Positions 50,671 through 62,388 of a stretch of 64,000 nt of DNA are shown here, piece after piece (the first letter of the stretch is position 1; each line of letters starts with the position of its first letter). Below the pieces are notes generated by a model. The model was not told the origin of the DNA and searched no databases. It was given only the letters and a program-made list of their open reading frames with translations. The translations under genes and the position numbers were made by a program. This DNA is from Phoronis australis (lineage: Eukaryota > Phoronida > Phoronidae): the NCBI GenBank assembly GCA_002633005.1, contig NMRA01000154.1:483127-547126 (forward strand), read 5' to 3'.

Positions 50671-51072
50671 AAATTAAAATTGGATGTCCATGCTATGATT
50701 GGACGAATGGACAAACTTGAAATCCAAGACAACGTTTTCCTTGGCTCATAAGTATGAGAAAGCGATCAAAATGTTTTGGTAAAAGCGTGATTTGTTCGAG
50801 TTGAGCTCCACTAAGCTGTTGTGTATTGGGTGTGTTGCAATACACTCATGGATTAATCGTGAGACACGCAAAGTCATATGTAAAATATTATTATCTTATT
50901 TTAGGCAAATTGGTTCCGCGTTAATGTTATGAACTCCGTAGCACTAAACAGTTCCTTTTACACACTTAGAAAGTCCATGATGGTGTTTGAGCGCCTTCTT
51001 CAGCTGTACACTATTTACATAAATCTGGCTAAAACGACAGCATCCTGTGATACTCATGACAGTGAACAAATT

Positions 51073-52672
51073 TCATTCAACGTTTGGTAAAGTAGACGGC
51101 TTACGGTAAGAGGCGAAGAGATTGTCGTTATTATCCGTTGTTGGAAGATCTGCGTCTTTGTACTTGTCATAAATGCCGCATTTGTATGCCAGCGCCGAAA
51201 CCAAGATAGCTATTACATAAGCAATCATAGCAACAGAGAGAGTGGCCACGTGATAGTTACAAAAGGCAATGAAAACTATGCATCCTGCGCGCATAGCTGG
51301 GCCATAGACGTAAAAACTGGAATTGAATGCAACGGCATACAAACACGCGAACCCTGTAAAAAGAGACAAGACTATGCATATCTTCCATTCTGCCAACGAG
51401 TAGAAATATTTTTGGCTGGCACTAAGAGATTGTATGTCCTCCAGCCTCTCTTTGGTCGCGTCGGTGTTTTGTAGGGAATATTCCAGAACTGTCTTAACAA
51501 CAGGTGCTTCGACGTCTTCCGCTGTTTGAAGGATCTCATCGTTCGCCATAGCAACGTTGAGGTTAATAAGAACGAGCATTTCAAGGAACCAGAAATAGTT
51601 CACCACAACAAAAAGAGCCAGCCCTGACAGCGGAAGCAGTAGAGTTCCGCCGATCATGATCCACGTCCATCCGGAACATGAAAAATCCTCCGTCACGTCA
51701 TTCTCCGAGTGAATCTGCATCGCCAACATTACTAGAAGAACGCCAAAAAGAAAAGAGTTGAGTAGCATCATGGTTGAGAATCTCGTAGTCACGTGACACA
51801 GGTCACAGGTTATGTTGGCTCCTGCTTGCTTCCGAAGGGTGATCATGATTTTACGAACCATGTATACACGTACCGCATATATGTAAGCTAAAGTAATGAC
51901 GTCAAAGCTTAGTAAAACAAGTTCCAACTCAGCCAATGGATCTTGTCCCAAATACGACTTGCCAACGACAACTCCAAATAAGGTACAAATTATCGACGGA
52001 TACATTAGCACTTCTTGAAGGATGTTCTCCAAATACTGAAACTGTTTGTCTAGATTTTTCTTTCGTTGTTCGCTGGAATTTGTATAAATTGAAGTATTTT
52101 TGAAGAACCAAGTGCAGGCAAGAATAATGTTTTCAATGACTGAGATGATGAAGGTAGGGATTTTATAATACAAAAACTCAGGTTCCATTATTAAGTCTAT
52201 AATGGAAAGTAATAAATTGAATCCAAAAAGCAACTGTGGAATGATTCTATTGAGTCTATTCCAGATTTGCGAGAGAGGCTTCTCGGTCAATTCTATGGCG
52301 ACAGCGTGTCCGGAAGCAGCTTGCTTCCGGTTTTTCTCGTGGAACATGCGCTGCGAATCCACAACCGCCGCCCAGTTTGTCAGTTTACTGTCTGAAAGTC
52401 TATGCCTTCGAATCGTTGTGGTTTTCGTAACTCTTGTTAATTGCGTCACTTTCATGTTTTCCTTCACAACCCCCAAGTTTTTTAGCACCTCAGAATTTTG
52501 TGTTGATGCTCGTTTATCGTTGCTGTCATTTGTCGGTGCATTAGCAGCAACAAATGCCTCGCCTTTCCCCTTAGGAACCTTTCGTATAATCTTTTTCGTG
52601 GTTTTCACCGTCACAACATTTGGTGGCGCGTCGGAGGAATGCATCACCTGGATTTTGTTCGTAGGCATCTTG
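51073..52672 (-). CDS. Multi-pass membrane protein, family not recognised (531 aa)
   Basis: One uninterrupted frame, ATG at 52668, stop at 51073-51075. Just before the ATG is a strong acceptor (CCTTTCCTTTTTGCAG|CAAG ATG), so a 5' UTR exon lies upstream and this exon carries the whole protein. Residues 1-140 are hydrophilic, rich in Lys, Thr and Asn, with KTTKKIIRK and TKTTTIRRHR. From about 142 on there are 8-9 hydrophobic segments: near 142-161, 171-189, 214-235, 248-270, 298-317, 334-372 (probably two), 428-448 and 460-497 (one or two). Loops include CDLCHVTTR and a short acidic loop with a lone CSG after segment 5. The tail of about 35 residues is hydrophilic (DKYKDAD...LPNVE). It is not a GPCR by length or motifs and I recognise no transporter signature. 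Likely a plasma or organelle membrane protein of unknown function. Confidence 0.85.
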
Positions 52673-54224
52673 CTGCAAAAAGGAAAGGCGTTCGTTATTG
52701 TAAAAATATTGTCCTAAAACAAATTACCAGACATGAGCGCAAAAGCTTCACAAATATCGAGACGTTAACCATACGATCGAAGGCATAATCTATGATCGTA
52801 AAAATACCCCGTGGTTTTAGTGGCCTGCTTGTCGATGAGACTAATGGCCTTTGTATTTTGATTTTGGCCAAACGTCCGGCTACGAACAGCCACACGTTGA
52901 CTTTTTACGCTTCTCGAGTTATTTATCGTTTGCATATTCGAGCAGACGATAGATATCTGTTTGTTGAGTGAGTATGAATTCACAAAAGCAGAGTCACGAT
53001 GCTTCTACCGCGGTTGTTTCTGAAGACACTGCAAGCCAGAACAGGCCGTCTTGATTTGTGAAGCTTGTTCAGCATCACTGTGTGAGCTGAATGCCTTTTT
53101 TGTTCAGATGCCGCGTCACAGATGCCACCAGTGAAGCACATAATACTTTACAAGATAGTTCATCAACTCGTTGTTGTTCCCGCACACTCACACCACATCA
53201 GTGGCACAGTTTCAGTGAGTCATAGGCCATTGGCGGCGCACCATAAGGGGCTGGGGGGCTATAGCTACGCTGCACATGGTCTATAGGCGATAGGCGATGC
53301 ACCACAGAGGGGCTGAGGGGGCTTTAGACTCCCCCACATTTTTCAGTGCTGCGCCGCCCATGTCATATGCTACATGTAAGTAATATAACCCTGTAGTACG
53401 CGTTGTCATTACCTGGAATGGTCTCTCACTAAAACACCGTATTTTCTCACTCAGGAATCCTTCAATACAAGACTCCAAACCTTCCAGTGCACACTGGTCT
53501 GTTATGCTACGCTGTTATACCCTGTACGCACCACATCCACACTTCCTTAAGTCTGCTACGTTGAATCTTGGTTTGATGTTTGGGTACAAGGTAGAGCCAC
53601 TCGGCTCGAAATATGAACGAATGTTAAGTTTAGTCGCCGGAAAGTTCTTTCGCATTCGCACCATTGACAGTCCCGGTGGGTTTCACTAGTGCGACGTGTA
53701 ACATTTAATCGATCTGCTGTTATCCATTGTCTAAAACCATTACCCAAGATTTCCCAAAGCGTGTATTGATTTTTGCATTGTTTACCTATCGATTGACACA
53801 CAAAATCACAATTCTTGCAGAGAAGTCTATGCCTCAATGTTTTGTTATGAAGAGGAGACTAGGCACGTGATGGGGGAGGTCAACAGCGGTTCACTGGTTG
53901 GAGGCCCAGTTTCGATTGTTGAGTTTGCTGGTAGATTGTAAACACGTGCTCTCGTGTATCGTAGGCCAAGTACGTTTCATTACTTTATTTGTTCGCGATT
54001 TATTCCCATAATACTTCCTTAGCCAATCATAAGCCAGGAATACTACAATAACTATAATAAATACTTGTTACTGTAATTAATATTTATTCCAGTTGTAAAT
54101 GCATATTACTGGATTAAATCAACCAATCAGGCGCGCTTGGCTTGAACGAGCTCTGCTATTTGGCGAAGTGGGCAAAAAGGCTGGCCTCAGAGAAAGAAAA
54201 ACTTCGAAAAAAGCAAAAAAAAAA
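52673..54224. other. Upstream flank of the 531-aa membrane-protein gene
   Basis: It should contain the 5' UTR exon and promoter of the minus-strand gene, but I cannot place them. It also contains a palindromic MITE-like element at 53228-53362. No coding exon is supported. Confidence 0.45.
53228..53362. mobile_element. Short palindromic (MITE-like) element, copy 2
   Basis: It starts CATTGGCGGCGCACCATAAG and ends CAGTGCTGCGCCGCCCATG. It shares the central GGTCTATAGGCG with the copy at 5997-6142. Terminal inverted repeats of about 16 bases; non-coding. Confidence 0.6.
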
Positions 54225-57200
54225 ACATGTAATTATTTGATCATCAAAGCCTAGAAATAATTTATACGAATTATCTTAGTAACTAATAGTTCCAGATATT
54301 TTCTTAGAAACTTTGTACTTTTTGCTTGAGCAGCATTAAGCTCGTGTTTTACAGAAAAAATGGATTTGAGTCAATTAGTACTCTAAAATTGATCTAAAGT
54401 CGTTCCATAGTCAAACAGATGTGATTTCTGAGATCGGAAAAGAGCTGATAACTTGTTATTTCTTCAAACGAAGCTCACAAAATTTCACGTCGTGACGTGA
54501 CTTGAATCTCACTTTTACCCCAGCCCATAGATCAACTCTAAACTGTGTACGGAACAAGGCAAGATCAATTGAATAACGATAAGTGTCTTAAATCAAAACT
54601 TGCGGTTTTGACAGAAATGACGCAGTTTTAATGCAGATTTAATTATTTTCCAGAAATATCTAACTTTCAAGTGACTTCTCGTAAAATTCCAAAACAGGGT
54701 TTATAAGTGCTTCCAACTACTCGTTTTTTGTGATTTCACCCAAAACCGTTTCTGTCTCCTGCCACTGTACAATTAGACTATTCAGGGAGATTAGCAATAC
54801 TCTCTCCGCAGACGCTTTTCCTTGCTGTGCCGGATATCAAGCGGATCCTACAGGAGCCGGTTACTTGTTCAAAGCATTTGTCACTCTTGACAATTGGGCA
54901 GTCTGTCAAATAATGTCAAACATTTTTCAACCTTTGAAGGTTACGGAGCATAATTATTCACAAAAATTAATGTGAACTTACCGCAGTAAAATAATACGTT
55001 GAAACAAAATTTCGCCCTGTTTAGCTGGCTAAAAAGAAAATCGAGTTAGTCCTTTTGTTATCATAAATTCGGTCTCTTTGATACTTTATACAGTGATAGA
55101 ATTCTATTTCCGTTATCAACAGAAATATATAGAAATAATCGGTGACTTACAAAATCAGAATTTATTTGGGTTGGCCAACCCTAAAATGGCTCATGTACGC
55201 CTGGCCTATGAATTGATTTAGTAACGGAAGTGTAATCGTATCACGGTAAGAATTTTGATGAGACCGGCTACATGAGAGTGAAATGCCTAATTCAATTTTC
55301 GTTTTTAGCCAGCTAAACTGGGTTATTAGCAACTTAAAACATAATGCGAGACTTTGTCCGTTTTTAGCGCATACGAGCCGATTGCGCAAGAGCCACTTTG
55401 ATACATTGATTGGTTGGTTGATCAATCGATTGACTGACATTGTTTTCAGCATTGAGGTGAAACAATTTCACTATCATCTTTCAATATTTGTTTCCAGGAA
55501 ATGTGTCATCGATACAACAAGTTTTCATGTATGTATTTATTTCACACTATTTTAAAAAGAGCACACATATTTTGTTTGCTGAGAATTTGCTGTGCTACTT
55601 GGCAACCCTGAAAAGAATCTGTCGTTTGAACTCACTCGTAGCCTCAAATTTATTCGTGTAGGCCTAATCTTCAATAAATGTTTGAAGAGTGTACCGCTTG
55701 TTTATTCTAATACGTGGCGTTTTGTCCAACGTGATTGTTTTCTCAAATTCTATGAATGCGCAGAGACCAGCAAGCGCGTACATACATGTACGCACGCATA
55801 TGCATTGAAGCTTCGTTTGGTACACTTAGCGCCAACCACTTTATCCCTCTCGTCGGTCTACTGTTTCCGACGTATTAGGCGATAGTTTTGCAGAAAGCAT
55901 GTGCTACCCATTTCACTCGTGTTGCAAGTTCTTCTTTTTTAAGTCTGGCCACAGTTATTTGCGAGTCTACACTCCAAAGCTTCCATTTTTCAAGATAAGT
56001 CTGCAATGTAAAATTCATAAAAACCAATTTCTTATTCAACTCACCTGTTTTGATAACAGAGTTCCCTGAAAACGTGCAAGTGGTGAAAGTTTGTTCACAT
56101 TTGTTCACCAATGAGAGACTTTTATACGATTGCAAATACCACCGCGACGACCACCAAGGATCAAAGGCAAGGAAAATGACCTGTGCGCGGATCTGTTGCT
56201 GAGCAAGGGAGTCGGTGATCGAAAGGTCTTGAAGAGTTAATACGTAATCAATCGTATCCATTAAAATGTTTTCTGACATATGATATTGTAAACAACTCAG
56301 CGTAGGTCTGTTTGAGACTGAGCTGGGTACGGTTCAGATGTTTCGCTTGATTAAAGTCTAATGAGGAAGTTCATCGAACTCATGTAATGTATATTTGAAT
56401 GGGGCCTAATTTCGAAATCAGGTTATGCATTTTTTGGATTGAGAAAATAGAATTTTGAAGCCCAGTTTGTTGAGAGTAGCCAGGTGAGCGTCGCTACACC
56501 TCAAGCTTGCAGAATACATGTAATGACATTTCGATTCAGTGACGACTGGTTTTCCTTTCTTGTAGCTGTTGAATTGTGATGCCTCCCCGGCAACAGACGG
56601 ACTCGACTTAAAGCTCAGGGATATTCACATAAGTTGCGCTCATCACAAGCGATGGTCACTGAAAGAATGCTTTTGAATTCCTTTCGAAAAAAATCCGTAT
56701 TAACTCCCTCTGCCGGTAAAGGTTCAGTTTCGGAGTAACGCTCAATGAAAAACGAAAGTTGGGTCACTTCCGGGGTAGTCCTAGTCGTGACTCACTAGTG
56801 TAGTCACTGTTGGCAGTATAGTATTGATCATTGGGGAGTTTTTGTAATGATCGGGGCCGGGGCCGGGGCCGGGCTAGCACAAAATTGAAATGAGTGTGGA
56901 CGGGAGGAGGAGGCCTGCAATCAACAGGGGACCATTTCCTAGACCATAACGTGGCACTTTGATATAGGTTCTCTTCAACTTCTGGTTTAAATGGAGAGGA
57001 AGGAGCAAGGCGGATCCAGGATTTTGAGTTGGGGGGGGCAGAGCAGAATATTAGCCAGGATTTTGCCCGTCAGACATAGGGACTCCCAAACTGCCCAATG
57101 GAATCTGCGAGAATTTTAGAGGGGACATGACCCCCTTGGCCCCCCTCTAAATACGCCACTGAGGAGTACCCTAACGCAACGCTTGTAGTATCCCAGTTCA

Positions 57201-58252
57201 AGTCTGTGCAAGCACGCCACTAAGAAGGTAAACATTATTAAAGGGGCACTTCGTTTTGGCGAAACCTTTGAACCCCACATGGTCATTTCAGATTCCCGCT
57301 TATCGCCACCATTGTCCTTGTCCACGGTCGTTCCGAATTTCGCATACACACAGCCATACGCGGGAAAGGGAGCCACCAGAAATTTGGGTGCCCACGTTTA
57401 AACAAAATTGCACGAGAAAGGATCAAGAATTTTACGTGAGGACGTACGCGTTATTTATTTAGCGCGTGCCTTTGACTTTTAATGGTGTATTTTTAATGAA
57501 ATTCACGTTATTAGTACATGTATGTCAAATGGACGCATTGCCAAAATAACTTTCAGCTGTAAACGTAAGAAATTCCTACCGCGGGCAACAAAATCCGGGC
57601 GGTGAAATATTGGAAGAAATAACGTCACCTCAGAATGTTGCCTTGGAAACTTCAGTTATAACTTCGCTTTATTTTGAAGAGTGAAACTTCACTTTATTAG
57701 GCACTGGTTTGGACACAGTTTATGCTTTGAAGACACACATTGTATTAGGAGTCGTTTCAAAACCCCTTGTTGAGTTTCTGGTAGTCGTCCTGGCCCCAGG
57801 GGTGCATGTGATAAAGAACTGACCGAATTTCATGAGCTTCCGTACGTCAAAATTCATCTAAACGCCAATTCCATAGTGAATTTTGCTGTTTGTGGAGTCG
57901 AGTGACGGATATTTCTCCGAATTTTAGCCTTCATCTCAGTTCACCGAACACCAATTTCTTACAAAGTCAGTTTCTAATTATTAGCAAAGTTGTCGCGCAG
58001 TGCGCGCTTTAGGTTAACCACGCAGGCTTATAGTTGCAAAGCATTTTTAAATCCGTATTTGTTGGGTGGAATTTTTAGGCAAGTCCAATTTTCACTTACT
58101 GGTCCGGGAAAGCAAGTGAGACGGGGCAGCCCAAATGAGGTTTAGAGCCCTCCCCCAGAAAATTTTATAATTCATTTGTGGTAACGTGAATTCTGGTTTA
58201 TTCCAAAAGAAGCCTGTATCGGGTCATGAGTTAAACTTAACTGAAAGGCTCG
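54225..58252. repeat. Tandem duplication, copy 1 (about 4.03 kb)
   Basis: It runs from ACATGTAATTATTTGATC to CTGAAAGGCTCG, immediately before an N at 58253. Copy 2 lies at 58294-62388. It carries no supportable gene; short frames on both strands are partly shared between copies but lack splice signals or family motifs. Contains a MITE-like element at 57006-57161 and a GGGGCC triplet run at about 56853. Confidence 0.9.
57006..57161. mobile_element. MITE-like element inside duplication copy 1
   Basis: From CAAGGCGGATCCAGGATTTT to CTAAATACGCCACTG. Its body (TTGAGTTGGGG, GCAGAATATT, GATTTTGCCCGTC) matches the element at 15925-16062. Confidence 0.65.
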
Positions 58253-58293
58253 NTCTTTCGCTTCCACTTCACCAATTATCAATAAAGTTTTAA

Positions 58294-61200
58294 ACATGTA
58301 ATTATTCGATCATCAAAGCCTAGAATTAATTTATACGAATTATCTCAGTAACTAATAGTTCCAGATATTTTCTTAGAAACTTTGTACTTTTTGCTAAAGC
58401 AGCATTAAGCTCGTGTTTTTACAGAAAAAATAGATTTAAATCAAATAGCGTTCTAAAATTGATCTCAAGTCGTTCCATAGTCAAACTGATGTGATTTCTG
58501 GGATCGGAAAAGAGATGATAACTTGTTATTTCATCAAACGCAGCTCACAAAATTTCACGTCGTGACGTGACTTGAATCTCACTTTTACCCGAGTCCATAG
58601 ATCAATTCTAAACTGTGTACGGAACAAGGCAAGATCCATTGAATAACGATAACTGTCAAAACTTGCGTTTTTGACAGAAATCACGCAGATTTAATGGAGA
58701 TATAATTATTTTCCAGAAATATATAACTTTCAAGTCACTTCTCGTAAAATTCCAAAACAAGGTTTCTAAGTGGTGCCAAATACCATTTATTTTGTGATTT
58801 CCTGCCACTGTAGAATCAGACAATTCGGAGAGATTAGCAATACCCTCTCCGCTAACGTTTTTCCTCGTTGTGCCGTGTCTCAAACGGATCCTGTTGTATG
58901 CCAGATGGAACGCCACTTTCATAACTCTTACAGTAGCCGTTTACTTGTTCAAAGCATTAGTCACTCTTGACAATTGGACAGTCTGTCAAATAATGTCAAA
59001 CTTTTTTCAACCTCTGAAGGTTACGGAGCATAATTATTCAAAAAAAATTAATGTGAACTAACCGCAGTAAAATAATACGTTGAAACAAAATTTCGCCCTG
59101 TTTAGCTGGCTAAAAAGAAATCGAATTAGTGCTTTTGTTATCATAAATTCGGTCTCTTTGATACTTCATACAGTGATAGAATTCTATTTCCGTTATCAAC
59201 AGAAATATAGAAATAATCGGTGACTTACAAAATCAGAATTTATTTGGGTTGGCCAACCCTAAAATGACTCATGTACGCCTGGCCTATGAATTGATTTGGT
59301 AACGGAAGTGTAATCTTATTACAGTAAGAATTTTGATGAGACCGTCTTCATGAGAGTGAAATGCCTAATTCAATTTTCGTTTTTAGCCAGCTAAACTGGG
59401 TTATTAGCAACTGAAAACATAATGCGAGACTTTGTCCGTTTTTAGCGCATACGAGCCGATTGCGCAAGAGCCACTTTGATACTGCCCATTGATTGATTGG
59501 TTGATCAATCGATTGACTGACATTGTTTTCAGCATTGAGGTGAAACAATTTCACTATCATCTTTCAATATTTGTTTCCAGGAAATGTGTCATCGATACAA
59601 AACAAGCTTTCATTTATGTATTTATTTCACACTATTTTAAAAAGAGCACACATATTTTGTTTGCTGAGAATTTGTTGTCATTCTACTTGGCAACCCTGAA
59701 AAGAGTCGTTTGAACTCACTCGTAGCCTCAAATTTATTCGTGTAGGCCTAATCTTCAATAAATGTTTGAAGAGTGTACCGCTTGTTTATTCTAATACGTG
59801 GCGTTTTGTCCAACGTGATAGTTTTCTCAAATTCTATGAATGCGCAGAGACCAGCAAGCGCGTACATACGCACGCATATGCATTGAAGCTTCGTTTGGTA
59901 CACTTAGCGCCAATCACTTTATCCCTCTCGTCGGTCTACTGTTTCCGACGTATTAGGCGAAAGTTTTGCAGAAAGCATGTGCTGCCCATTTCACTCGTGT
60001 TGCAAGTTCTTCTTTTTTAAGTCTGGCCGCAGTTATTTGCGAGTCTACACTCCAAAGCTTCCATTTTTCAAGATAAGTCTGCAATGTAAAATTCATAAAA
60101 ACCAATTTCTTATTCAACTCACCTGTTTTGATAACAGAGTTCCCTGAAAACGTGCAAGTGGTGAAAGTTTGTTCACATTTGTTCACCAATGCTCGGAGAG
60201 ACTTTTATACGTTTGCAAATACCACCGCGACGACCACAAAGGATCAAAGGCAAGGAAAATGACCTGTGCGCGGATCTGTTGCTGAGCAAGTGAGTCGGTG
60301 ATTGAAAGGTCTTGAAGAGTTAATACGTAATCAATCGTATCAATTAAATGTTTTCTGACATATGATATTGTAAACAACTCAGCGTAGGTCTGTTTGAGAC
60401 TGAGCTGGGTACGGTTCAGATGTTTCGCTTGATTAAAGTCTAATGTGGAAGTTCCCCGAACTCATGTAATGTTTGTTTGAATGGGGCCTAATTTCGAAAT
60501 CAGGTTATGCATTTTTTGGATTGAGAAAATAGAATTTTGCAGCCCAGTTTGTTGAGAGTAGCCAGGTCAGCGCCGCTACATCTCAAGCTTGCAGAATAAT
60601 GACATTTCGATTCAGTGACGACTGATTTTCCTTTCTTGTAGCTGTTGAATTGTGATGCCTCCCTACACTCTATCACAGTGCTAAACAGTATAGGTGGCGC
60701 TGTGTCAGAGGGTAATGCCTCCCCGGCAACAGACGGACTCGACTTAAAGCTCAGGCATATTCACATAAGTTGCGCTCATCACAAGCGATGGTCACTGAAA
60801 GAATGCTTTTGAATTCCTTTCGAAAAAAATCCGTATTAACTCCCTCTGCCGGTAAAGGTTCAGTTTCGGAGTAACGCTCAATGAAAAACGAAAGTGGGGT
60901 CACTTCCGGGGTAGTCCTAGTCGTGACTCACTAGTGTAGTCACTGTTGGCAGTATAGTATTGATCATTGGGGAGTTTTTGTAATGATCGGGGCCGGGGCC
61001 GGGGCCGGGCTAGCACAAAATTGAAATGAGTGTGGACGGGAGGAGGAGGCCTGCAATCAACAGGGGACCATTTCCTAGACCATAACGTGGCACTTTGATA
61101 TAGGTTCTCTTCAACTTCTGGTTTAAATGGAGAGGAAGGAGCAAGGCGGATCCAGGATTTTGAGTTGGGGGGGGCAGAGCAGAATATTAGCCAGGATTTT

Positions 61201-62388
61201 GCCCGTCAGACATAGGGACTCCCAAACTGCCCAATGGAATCTGCGAGAATTTTAGAGGGGACATGACCCCCTTGGCCCCCCTCTAAATACGCCACTGAGG
61301 AGTACCCTAACGCAACGCTTGTAGTATCCCAGTTCAAGTCTGTGCAAGCACGCCACTAAGAAGGTAAACATTATTAAAGGGGCACTTCGTTTTGGCGAAA
61401 CCTTTGAACCCCACATGGTCATTTCAGATTCCCGCTTATCGCCACCATTGTCCTTGTCCACGGTCGTTCCGAATTTCGCATACACACAGCCATACGCGGG
61501 AAAGGGAGCCACCAGAAATTTGGGTGCCCACGTTTAAACAAAATTGCACGAGAAAGGATCAAGAATTTTACGTGAGGACGTACGCGTTATTTATTTAGCG
61601 CGTGCCTTTGACTTTTAATGGTGTATTTTTAATGAAATTCACGTTATTAGTACATGTATGTCAAATGGACGCATTGCCAAAATAACTTTCAGCTGTAAAC
61701 GTAAGAAATTCCTACCGCGGGCAACAAAATCCGGGCGGTGAAATATTGGAAGAAATAACGTCACCTCAGAATGTTGCCTTGGAAACTTCAGTTATAACTT
61801 CGCTTTATTTTGAAGAGTGAAACTTCACTTTGTTAAGCACTGGTTTGGACACAGTTTATGCTTTGAAGACACACATTGTATTAGGAGTCGTTTCAAAACC
61901 CCTTGTTGAGTTTCTGGTAGTCGTCCTGGCCCCAGGGGTGCATGTGATAAAGAACTGACCGAATTTCATGAGCTTCCGTACGTCAAAATTCATCTAAACG
62001 CCAATTCCATAGTGAATTTTGCTGTTTGTGGAGTCGAGTGACGGATATATCTCCGAATTTTAGCCTTCATCTCAGTTCACCGAACACCAATTTCTTACAA
62101 AGTCAGTTTCTAATTATTAGCAAAGTTGTCGCGCAGTGCGCGCTTTAGGTTAACCACGCAGGCTTATAGTTGCAAAGCATTTTTAAATCCGTATTTGTTG
62201 GGTGGAATTTTTAGGCAAGTCCAATTTTCACTTACTGGTCCGGGAAAGCAAGTGAGACGGGGCAGCCCAAATGAGGTTTAGAGCCCTCCCCCAGAAAATT
62301 TTATAATTCATTTGTGGTAACGTGAATTCTGGTTTATTCCAAAAGAAGCCTGTATCGGGTCATGAGTTAAACTTAACTGAAAGGCTCG
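58294..62388. repeat. Tandem duplication, copy 2 (about 4.09 kb)
   Basis: Same orientation as copy 1. The offset is 4069 bases at the left end and 4136 in the right half because of indels, the largest a 60-base difference at 60655-60723. The right half is nearly identical between copies while the left half has many substitutions and indels. Confidence 0.9.
61142..61297. mobile_element. MITE-like element inside duplication copy 2
   Basis: Identical by eye to the element at 57006-57161, at the 4136-base offset, so it was duplicated with the segment and did not insert independently. Confidence 0.65.

Noticed and set aside
55875-56279. 134-codon minus-strand frame in duplication copy 1
   Set aside because: The equivalent in copy 2 is split by indels into two short frames, codon positions are not protected, and there is no recognisable domain or splice structure.
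57116-57376. 86-codon minus-strand frame identical in both duplication copies
   Set aside because: The identity reflects the near-identical right half of the duplication; the frame runs into a MITE-like element and lacks any family signature.
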